The notes under the pieces: generated by a model
Database searches by the model: none
The model's input: only the letters and a program-made list of their open reading frames with translations
Told to the model about the DNA's origin: nothing
Shown here: piece by piece, positions 53,604 to 62,672 of the stretch
Position numbering within the stretch: the stretch's first letter is position 1
Layout of the letters: each line of letters starts with the position of its first letter
Program-made: the position numbers and the translations under genes
NCBI GenBank assembly: GCA_964030785.1
Contig: OZ034968.1
Location: forward strand, 26,054,686-26,118,685
Source of the DNA: Siderastrea siderea
Taxonomy: Eukaryota; Cnidaria; Anthozoa; Scleractinia; Rhizangiidae
DNA: 64,000 nt
Direction: 5' to 3'

Positions 53604-54521
53604 TGTGTCTGAGGGACATGCACACAGCTACTGAAAACGGCAGGTCTAGATAATAATTCGCCTTGGAAAAATCATGAAAAACCATTGGGGAGGGCACCCC
53701 CCCCCCCCCCCCCCTTGTGCGCCCGAGGGAAAAGTTCTAAGAAAAAAATTTCAAAAAATCGAATGAAGGAAAACTGGCTAGTTTTTGAGGTTTATTGCAC
53801 AGTCAAGGCATTTATATACATGTTAGAGTTGGCTTGATACTTTTCCAACCGTGCATTAGTGAGTTATCGTTGTTACCATGAACATCACTTTTTGTAACTT
53901 TAGAGCCTAGTTAATCATTAACTATTGTGACATGTGACCTGAAAAGACTCATATTAATGTTACGGCGTGAATCCCTATAAAGTGATAGTAGAAGTTTCCC
54001 AAAAAGTTTTTTTGTAAAAAAAATCATCTTTTAGGGTACCATTCCACCTTAATGTTTAGTTTAACGTGGATATTACATTTCGTTTCATATTCGAAGTCTT
54101 CATAGTTTTCACACCTACTTTTTATCTCATTGTTTTGTGGTTTTGTTGGCCTTTTGTATTCCTTTTTTTCCTTTTGAAAATCTTTCCACACAACCTTTAA
54201 GGAGGGTGGAAATGTTCAACGAAGTAGTAAGGATGGGTAGGCCAAATTTTCTTCGGTATTGGGGGAAAAATTCCCTTGGTTTCCTTGGTCTTTTTGGAGA
54301 CAGCTTTGACAAAATAGAACTTATTTTTTGTCTAGGCATACACTGCAAGATATTTTCTTTCTAGGCCAGTTACTTTTGAAATTATTCATAAAACTGATGA
54401 CTTCAAGAATGGTACGATCGGGTTTTAGATCTTCCATTGAATAGTCTGTTGGTCGGGACAATGGAATAAAAAAAAACGAACGGTGACTCTCGAATTTTAT
54501 CCTTTCTTTTCATTATCTTAG

Positions 54522-54609
54522 GTCTGGGTCTGGAGGTCCCCGTATGGCTTTGCGTCGTTATATTTCATGTGTTTCCAGCCGATTCTCAACAGAATTCCAG
54601 CTAGATCAC
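54522..54609 (+). pseudogene. Duplicated aminopeptidase penultimate exon
   Basis: Encodes [20 protein letters not shown] then FSTEFQLDH. Compared with 13896-13977 it has a GTCTGG hexamer duplication (two added residues) and seven or so substitutions, including CAG to CAC at the donor. Splice sites are retained. Upstream exons a-j are not found anywhere between 46800 and 54500, so no intact gene uses it. Confidence 0.85.
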
Positions 54610-54819
54610 GTAAGCAAGGATTCCTGCCTCATTTAGTTCCACATTTTATTTAATACCACAATCTTGTCAAATCAATAAGTTCTCATACTCGTACATTTAC
54701 AATATCATAGGGAACATTCATTTCTTATAATTTGAGAATGGTATTGTTACTGGCTGCAATGGAAAATAAAGCCACTAAAAGGAAATTTGTTAATTTGATG
54801 TGGGGTGTAGCCCATACCG

Positions 54820-54918
54820 TTTATTCATTCATTCATTCATTCATTCATTCATTCATTCATTCATTCATTCATTCATTCATTCATTCATCCCTTCCTTCCT
54901 TCCTTCCTTCCTTCCATT
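54820..54918. repeat. (ATTC)n/(CTTC)n microsatellite in duplicated intron
   Basis: Orthologous position to 14217-14353 but shorter. Confidence 0.9.
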
Positions 54919-55164
54919 CATTCATTTGTTTGTTTTATTTTTTTTTTGGAGCGGGGGGGAGGGGGGAGGGGTGTGGGGTAATCGGCGGGAAAATCATTTT
55001 TGGTAATTAGAAATCCATCACCCCTCTTCCTCCCCCAGGAAGACTTGGAAAGCTGAGTTCACATTGAATTAACATTGGTTCTGGAGACAGCAATGTCTTT
55101 TGTTTCTCTTTTTTAAACCAATATCAACAATCAACGTTTATTTATTTATTTTATTTTTTTTCAG

Positions 55165-55344
55165 CTCCAAGCTTTTATCAAGAATGCAATGAAACACGAG
55201 CCCTTGCCATGGAGTGTTCAACAAGCTATCGGAAAAGTTAAAATAAACATACAGCGGAGGAAAACGAACGAAGAAGACGTGGAAAATTGGCTTCACAAGT
55301 TTTTCAACATTGCAACACCCGACTTTAGTAAACCGTCTAAGTGA
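55165..55344 (+). pseudogene. Duplicated aminopeptidase terminal exon
   Basis: Encodes [20 protein letters not shown] and onward to [16 protein letters not shown]. Only a few residue changes from 14588-14767 (D to H, E to G, W to R); the Trp to Arg change hits the conserved N-I-Q-W-R motif, consistent with relaxed selection. Open frame but without the rest of the gene. Confidence 0.87.
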
Positions 55345-56808
55345 TATAAAGTCCCGAAAATCAGCTAGAATTCAACACATCTCTTAAACGTTGTGCACGC
55401 CTACTCTTAAAGCAGTGTCGCTCTTACCAAGAACTTTACTCTAATGCTTAGAAAATAATCATGTCAATAATTGACATGATAACTCACCAACAACCGCAGA
55501 GCCATAAAGTTTTTTTAATGCTCCTTAGAACGAAGACATAAGAAAATCGTTGGACCCAGCTTACGCATGAGTATGAGAGGAGCTCAAGTTAAATTCGAAT
55601 CACTAAGACCTCGATCAAACGGATTCAGACGAATACATTCTTGTTGTGATTTGTTAAACAAGTTCAACATCATGCAACCACCTTGAATTAAACTTTTTGA
55701 ACTTGATTGGCCATCCTTTTGACTGAAAAATGAATGTTGTTGCATGGTGTTCCCTGCACGTTTATGTGTTCAAAATTGTTGCCTGTGCCAGCAAAACGAA
55801 TTCAACAATTGTTTTTCGCATCTGAGAACAAAAGAAAAAACAGAAATTTTGAGTGGTGTTGGTCAAAAGTTTGATGGCAATCAGATTTCGTTCAGCACCA
55901 TTCATCTTTATTAGCGTCATCCAACATCATTCAGTGGGATGGCCAAACATATGTAACATGTTAAATTCAGCAGTTATTAACGGTGTGAAATGGAAATGTT
56001 GAAACCGTTTGACGCGTTAACTGGTAAACTAAGCAGAATGTGGTAATGTCTGGTTTACTGTAAACAAGGTTTAGAAGGCGTGTAACAGGGTAAAAAGCTA
56101 ACTGGCAACTCAGCGTAAAGTCCTTATGAGTATTTTAAAGACCTACTTGAAGTCTAACTTAGGCTTTGTTTTAAAACAATCGGCTCTGAAAGTTTCAGTA
56201 AGTTGTATGTTGGCATTCTCTGCATTAGTTCGCACTAACAATTCGGTGGGCCGATTATGCAGTGTACCTTTCAATGCTAAAATCAATGTTTATCTGAAAA
56301 TATTATCATTTTTACCTTATCTATCAAAGGGAAACTCTAACTTGGAGACAGCAATTCCCCGGACCATACGGAGGCTAGCTCTACACGTGCTCCGTTTGTG
56401 TGACCTAATTCCTGGTAGTTAGGACTGCTGTTAGTAGTAGATTCTTTTTATATAATATGTTCCTCGAAAGATTGATGAGATTTTACGTTTAGATTCTTGG
56501 CTACAAAGTTGTCTATAGGGTCTTAGTTTAGATCTCAATCCGTACACTACTTCTTGCAATTGCACGCTAGAAGAGTACACCACTTAAAACGCAAATGCTA
56601 GTTACAGCGTCAAATCACTTAAACAGGTGTATCAGTACTTAGTCCTTATAATTGATATGCGATGTCCACAAGTCATTTTATTTTTGTTATCCTTCTACTC
56701 CCTCGTCTTCTTCGACCAATGTTAAAATAAATTTCCTATGGCGCAAGGAATGAATTTTGTAGTAGTCCAACATGCATATATTTTTAAAAGTTAGTCTTGT
56801 AGTAGTAA

Positions 56809-58511
56809 TACCGTATTTTCTCGATTAAATGCCGGGGGCGTTTATTTAAAACTCGGCCTCGTTGACCCGGCGTTTATTCGAACCCGGCGTTTATTCGGGG
56901 CCCGACGTTTATTTATTAAATGTATTTTTCAGCCATCCATTTTTAGTATCAAATTTCAACAAAAACGTTAAAAAAATGTGAAAAAATGTGATCAACTTTG
57001 TCTCATCTAGGTGAATCTAGTAAGTTATTTATCCAAAAAAAAAACCACCACTGACAGCAACAGTGATTGAACTCTTCTCAACGTCATATTTCTCCGTGAT
57101 ACACAGAGGAAGTGTATCGGTAACTGGTCGGCAGCAAACGTACTGTGCAAGCAATTTAGAACAAGGTGGTGGCGAGGTTCCTACTCCATCAGTTCCGAGG
57201 AAACAAAATTATGGAACAATTCAAGGAACGGCTGGAGAAACGCTGGACAGACCCTCGAGATGATCCTTGCTTGATGTACGAGCCCGCAGAAAAGTTACCA
57301 TGATTTAAAAGAGATTGACACGATACCTGATGCGTCGACGTTTGCTTCATCTGTCTTAGTTAGAAGTACTTTTGTAAACGGTCGATTGGTTTGAATATCA
57401 GTGTAATATATAGATTTAGCCAAGCCTAAAAGCGGAGCCCCCCTTTTTGTTTTGTCTGTTTTTTGCTTTTGTTTTTTGTTTTGTTTTTTTGTTTTGTTTT
57501 TGCTGGCAGTTATTAATTTGTGAAAATACTCTCATCCAAGTCGTTTCATTAAAAAAAAAACAAAGAAAAAAAAAAAGAAAAAAAAGTCTTGCTTCCGCTG
57601 AGTGTCGAACCCGGCTCGTCGGCGTGAGATGCTGGTAACTAGTCCACTAGGCCATGGGCGTTTGACATCGTTTACGTAGTTAATTTTAATACTTATTTCT
57701 TTCTTCGTGACAAGCTGCCTATCTGATTCACCTATCTGAAAATGCTGGTGTTTTTCCTGGCAAAATGTGTTCGAAACGCCGTAAAAACCATGGTTGTGGA
57801 CAGAAAAAACCAAAAAGCACTAGCTCTGCTATATTTGGCGTCGAAACCGCTGCGAAAAGCTGCGAACTCAAGCGGTGTGCCGACTGAGTTTGAACAGAAC
57901 CGACGAGGCAAATTTGAACTTTTTGCCTGAACTTTATCGCCGAATTTCTTTCGCCTAGATTGAACTTTTCCCCTTCTACCAAAAAGACAACTGAGTGTTC
58001 TTTTGAACTTTTTTTTTCCACTAACAAATTTGTTTTTGACTTTTGTTGTCTTTGCTTGTTTCGCTACAACGCGGGTCAACATGCGATTTCGCGCCGAAAA
58101 CACACCGGATTCAACACAGGATTCTATCCAGTGTAGGAAGTGTATTGGTAGCCCTGTGGTGCGGACGGACGGACGTACGGACGGACGGATGTACGGACGG
58201 ACGGTCACGTGACTACTACGTCACTGCCAAAATTTTTTGGCTTGATAGATTACCAAATTTCCTTAGCAATGGAGCTCCGCTGGCGGGCTTTGCCCGCAGG
58301 CTCCGCTATAAATTCAAATATAATGGTAGAGAGAGAACTAGTATGCAGTTACGACACGTAATCCTAATTTAGTATACCCAGCTCGAATAAACGCCGGGAC
58401 CTCAAATAAACGCCGGGACCCCGAATAAACGCCGGGGGCGTCTATTTTAAACTCGGCCCTATAGACCCGGCGTTTATTCGGGGTCCGGCGTTTAATCGAG
58501 AAAATACGGTA
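56809..58511. mobile_element. TIR element with TACCGTATTTTCTCGATTAA ends (host of a nested repeat)
   Basis: Left TACCGTATTTTCTCGATTAA and right TTAATCGAGAAAATACGGTA are perfect inverted repeats; subterminal gccgggggcg and repeated 'cggcgtttattcg' also pair. The other copy of the region (16745-16760) is uninterrupted, which proves an insertion. Internal ORF 57063-57263 is not recognisable. Target duplication is unclear. Confidence 0.85.
57410..58315 (-). mobile_element. Composite repeat family, copy 3 (nested)
   Basis: Reverse complement of 31685-32540 with few changes. The tRNA-like segment is at about 57597-57665 on the - strand (ggcctagtggactagt; gggttcgacac). The end at 58280-58312 forms a hairpin (gctggcgggc ttt gcccgcaggc-type). 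It sits inside the 56809-58511 element. Confidence 0.8.
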
Positions 58512-58839
58512 TTACATGTAAGGCCTTGAGAAAACATAAGTTTAATACATCTTACTGATTGAAAAGTACACACATACAAATGGCAAACTCTCCGAAGCGA
58601 ATGTGAAACATCCAGCAAAGAAAACATATAGATTACATCTCCTCCAACAGCAATAATTAAACGAAAAGCCAACCTTGCTGCCTTCTGCTGCTTTAAAAAG
58701 TAATGCTCTTAATAATGTCGACCACGATCGGAATTATCAAACAGCGAATAAATCGATGATTTTCCCGGAAATCTTCAGGTGTCATCACTTGCTTCATATT
58801 CCAGTAATTTCATTCAATTCTCTTGCCGGTCAAGACGTC

Positions 58840-59703
58840 TTGTAGTTTTTTTTTTTTTTTTTTTTTAAAGTTCCTTTAAGAACGTCTCTTGCCACGTGAA
58901 GCCGCAGTAAACAAAATAAATAGAAAGCCATACTGTTTGTGCTCAGGCTCCGCCCGGCACAGAGGGCCAGCTCGTGGTTAAGGCGCTCAGCCATGCGGCA
59001 TAGGGCGAAGAGACCAACAACAGTATCCCCGAAGCCTTCTCTGCGTTAAACTAGGCCCCTTCCAAAAATCAACAAGTCCTCGGTAAGAAGTGGGTGGGGG
59101 AGGGGGGTAATTTTTTTCCTTTTTTCAAATCATTGAGCAACAAAGTTGACAAACAGTTATGTTTCCCCTGTTGTGTGAGTCGTAAATCGCACAAATTAGT
59201 TCCCAACGGGCAAAACAAAGGAGACCTGGCCAACGTGCGAAGGATTCTCAGAACTATACGCGCCAATACTATTTCAAACCATTGGATTTGTTAATAAAAA
59301 AAACAATCCCTTGTGTCCAAAAATAAGAAAAAACAGAAACACACGACAAATATCTTTTCAATGACTTTATTAAAGGAGAAAATCTTACAAAAATGTCTTG
59401 AGTTGTACTAACTGTGACTTGGACCTGAGACATTACTATTACTTCATACTGATATTGCTTCTGACAGGGTCAATGGCCTTTTTTATCAGCTACAGGCTAA
59501 CAAACGGCTACAGAATCTGCCTTTTTTATTATTCCAAGCAGCTTTAACAAGAAATCAACAGACATGGCTCACCTACCATTAATCGGGCCTAATATGATGC
59601 AAAGGACGACATCGATCGACGTTGTACAAAAATGAGAAAATAATCATTGCGTAGTATTTATCATGGGGGCCTAAAATAACCTTGTCCTGGCCTCCTCATG
59701 AGT
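58840..59703. other. Spacer and probable HMGR-B 3' UTR
   Basis: Poly-T at 58849-58866. On the - strand an AATAAA signal (tttatt at 59366-59371) lies about 335 bp past the HMGR-B stop, so the mRNA probably ends near 59345. No ORF recognised; the pair of overlapping ORFs at 59069-59294 is not conserved in the copy A flank. Confidence 0.4.
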
Positions 59704-59835
59704 TTACTCTGGCCTGTTTCTGCCAAGTCGGTCATGTGCGCTCGCAAATTGACCAGACGCTAGCGCTGACAAAGTGGATATTTCCATTGCCAATGCAAAT
59801 GAGGCAATAATTTCTGCAAAACGATAAAGACCACC
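59704..59835 (-). CDS. HMGR-B exon 7 (terminal)
   Basis: GGLYRFAEIIASFALAMEIS, TLSALASGQFASAHDRLG, RNRPE, TAA; acceptor ctttttag. Intron 6 here is only 692 bp. Confidence 0.92.
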   Translation of the reverse strand, partial: GGLYRFAEIIASFALAMEISTLSALASGQFASAHDRLGRNRPE

Positions 59836-62672
59836 CTAAAAAGAGAAAAGAGGGGAATCAGCCTCAGGGAGTCAGCCATCCCGAGGTCAATCGTCGGTCG
59901 GTCAGTCAGTCAGTCAGTCAGTCAGTCAGTCAGTCAGTCAGTCAGTCAGTCAGTCAGCCAATCAGTCAGTCCGTTAGTGAGTGAGTGAGTGAGTGAGTGA
60001 GTGAGTGAGTCAGTCAGTCAGTCAGTCAGTCAGTCAGTCAGTCAGTGATCCGGTCAGTTAGCAAATTCAGGCGGTGAGCAAGCCATTCGTAGGTCAGTCA
60101 GCAATTAAGTCGGTAGTTTTATGGTCGATGATCATGAAGCTCCTTTTACTACGATAAATGTAGAATCGCGTATCCGCTATTTCCACTGCGTCGTAACTAT
60201 TGGCCGGAAAGTTCTAAAGGACACAAATTAAATGTACCATGACAGGTTTTTGGATTTCACTGTCAAGGGAAAAAATCCGAGCCTTACATTCCACTTGATT
60301 AGGCTGTCAAAATAATTTCTCTACGACCGTGCGCAATCTTTTGTTTTTAAGTTCGCACACTATGGCTGAATAACTTAACAGTAAAAGTTTTACTGGTTAG
60401 TTGCTCTTGCAAAATTCAAAACCTATTGTTGTTTGTGTACGGTTAAGGCTAAAAACGGTAACAAAAACATCAAACAAATGACTTTGCGGAGCTTCATAAC
60501 CAGATTGTTTAATTAACTATGCCCTACCTTTCCAAAGCATCCTATCGCCTTAAGGCATTCCTTTGCGGTAGGTGTCCCTGTTCCGCCTCCCACTGTTCCA
60601 ATCAGAAGTGTAGGAATAACAAGGCTGGTGTAAATTCCTGGTTCTTGTTTTCCACTTGAACCTGACACAGACAAAACATGAATCATGAATCAGCAGGGGA
60701 AGTATGTAATATTGTCACATTCTGTTAAGTGTGTTAATTAAAGTACTCAGTAAATCTCAGGTTAATTTCACGGTTTTCAGATCTCTCTCTGTTTAATAAG
60801 GGCCTGATACCTGCAACGCTTATTTTTTCTTCGGCTCTTACGTCCATCACAGCCCAGGAACATTCATGGACGCAGGCCAAGTCCTGTCCTGCGGCTGCAA
60901 ATATACCAGCAATCGCATTGCTCAAGGCTATATTGACACCGTACGCACCGGATCTCTGCGCAGACAGATGAAAAGCGTGAAAAGTCTTGCACAACGCAGC
61001 GGAGTCCACCTTAAACATTAAAATAGATAAATAAATAAGCACACAGACTGACTAACTGTCTTACTGGCTGCTTGACTGATTTCATTGTCTGACTGACTAA
61101 CTGACTAAGGGATTGCTGACTGTCTGCCTGAGCGGCCGATTGACTGACTGACTGACTGACTGACTGACTGACTGACTGACTGACTGACTGACTGACTGAC
61201 TGACTATAACTGACTATAACTGACCAACTGACTGACTGACTGATCGACTGACCAACGGACATGGCTGACTCATTGACTGACTGACTGCTATTGAACTGAC
61301 TTCCACTTCAATGTTTTCATATTAAATCACTGGTGGAGTACTGTGTCCAACAGGTATCGCAAAGGTCACGGTTTCTCAAGCATCTATTTGAAACCCGTTT
61401 TTCTTTCTTTTCTTTCTTTTTCAGGCTATATTTGTAACTTCCTAATTTACATCAACTCTCTCATTCACTAACTAGACAAGTCCGTTACCTTGAGAACACT
61501 TTGTAATGTAGACTCCGTAATGTAAGCTTCGACTTGGACTTCAACCCCACGACCTATAATGTAGTTTTTTGGCATAGCACCTTTATCACCACTAAACTTT
61601 GTTTCCACGCAAAACTCCCGGATATTGATTTCGGGACATTCCTGAGAGATCTTATCCAAGGCCCACTGACATGCGTGCCAAGTGGTAACTGTGACTGCAT
61701 TTTGGCCAGCGGCATCTGCTGAATCGTAGACAAACTCCATCAACAGATTGCGACCTAAAAAAAAGGCTAACGATATAATGCAGCTTATCACTGAAGAGGC
61801 CCTGTTGGGGGGGGGGGGGGGGGTCTGAATAATCCATAATCCTTTGTATATTTTGGAAATAATCCGTTTCCCAATTTTGTAAATAAATATATTTCTAAAA
61901 TAAATTCTATTTTGTATCCCTAAAATAAAATTTTAAAAACGAATAATCCGTAATCTTTAAATTTAGTGGCCAATAATCCGTAACCCCTACTCCAAAACCC
62001 CCTTATAATCCATAATCCCTAAAACCCCAACAGGGCCTCACTGAATAACCACTGAAAGATTTTTTGGATACATAGAAAATGTTTTGAACTCAGGTTTCTC
62101 AGTATTCTGGTGTGATCGCTCAGGTGAAAGCGCAGTTCTTCGAGGTCCAGAGAAGGACATTTGCTCGTGCTGAGATCGTCGACTGACGTTTTGAAACCTG
62201 CATCGTTTTAGTCGGTTTTCTATTCGTTTTCTTCCACACTTCGAACGAAAACTAATAATATTGTACACTTTTTTTAGCTAGCTGTGATAGTCATTCTTAT
62301 GATTGTTGGTACTCTCATCTAAAATGTATTGTTCACATCACCGGTCGTTTGTGTTTATTGAGGTGTCGCTGTAATTCGTAGTTTATTTTTAAGCCTACTG
62401 AATCTCTATGTGATCTTTTTGCGCTATTACTCCATGTTTTGATGCAACCAATTTTAACCTAATTTAGTTAGAATAGCTGCTTACCAATAAACCAGGGCTC
62501 TAGCGTTTGAAGTTTACAGTGTTGGCTAACTTCGCTTGCTTTTGATTTCAGTTCATCAAGATGTGAAAGTAGCCACGACGACAGCTTGTAAGCCTGCTGC
62601 ATAGAGTCTGTAACAAAATGCGGTGTTCTCATGATCCTTCGCTTGATCACACGTGCTGTGACACCTCCACAC
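59704..62672 (-). CDS. HMG-CoA reductase copy B, exons 3-7 (partial in window)
   Basis: Exons 62672-62485, 61754-61489, 61009-60811, 60661-60528, 59835-59704, identical in length and phase to copy A exons 3-7. The 249-residue-long coding part keeps DAAGQN, SGDK, AGQD, TVGGGTGTPT and the C-terminal SAHDRLGRNRP, so it is probably functional. The catalytic Glu lies in exon 2, which with exon 1 must be right of the window. Divergence from copy A is very uneven: exon 6 identical in protein, exon 3 one change, exon 4 ten, exon 5 seventeen of 67. Confidence 0.92.
59896..60048. repeat. (CAGT)n / (GAGT)n microsatellite in HMGR-B intron 6
   Basis: cagt units, then gagt, then cagt again. A related interrupted cagt tract is at 38818-38990 in the matching intron of copy A. 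Confidence 0.95.
60325..60478 (+). repeat. Dispersed repeat shared with 51030-51215
   Basis: accgtgc(g/a)caatcttttg, a gctgaataa core, and aaaacggtaacaaaaac match in the same orientation. Non-coding. Confidence 0.6.
60528..60661 (-). CDS. HMGR-B exon 6
   Basis: Protein identical to copy A exon 6; only two base differences seen. Donor GGAAAG|gtaggg. Confidence 0.93.
60811..61009 (-). CDS. HMGR-B exon 5
   Basis: VDSAALCKTFHAFHLSAQRS...; carries FAAAGQDLACVHECSWA; donor TGCAG|gtatca. The most diverged exon between the two copies. Confidence 0.92.
61137..61205. repeat. (GACT)n microsatellite in HMGR-B intron 5
   Basis: Perfect gact units. The matching copy A intron has a degenerate gactgact tract at 39720-39900. 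Confidence 0.95.
61489..61754 (-). CDS. HMGR-B exon 4
   Basis: RNLLMEFVYDSADAAGQNAV...; carries FSGDKGAMPKNYIIGRG; donor CTCAAG|gtaacg. Ten residue changes from copy A, none in the catalytic motifs. Confidence 0.93.
62485..62672 (-). CDS. HMGR-B exon 3
   Basis: CGGVTARVIKRRIMRTPHFV...LEPWFIG; acceptor cactgcag, donor TTATTG|gtaagc. About ten base changes from copy A, all but one silent. Confidence 0.93.

Larger units (their letters stand above)
53604..58760. repeat. Second copy of the aminopeptidase 3' region (tandem segmental duplicate)
   Basis: Aligns colinearly with 13098-16814 and then 20812-20990. Shared landmarks: agctactgaaaacggcagg, tttggtt-free spacer with ttccaaccgtgcattagtgag, the two last aminopeptidase exons, the (ATTC)n tract, acttacgcatgagtatgag, and acatccagcaaagaaaacatat. 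Differences: it lacks the TTAA MITE, contains a 1.7 kb TIR element and an extra ~130 bp near 56292-56430, and lacks the 4 kb block. Confidence 0.9.

Noticed and set aside
57063..57263. Possible transposase ORF within the 1.7 kb TIR element
   Set aside because: Only 66 codons, no DDE/D motif or DNA-binding domain visible; element treated as non-autonomous.
59896..61262. CRISPR-like regular repeats (CAGT/GACT units)
   Set aside because: Four-base microsatellites without spacers, in introns of a eukaryotic gene.
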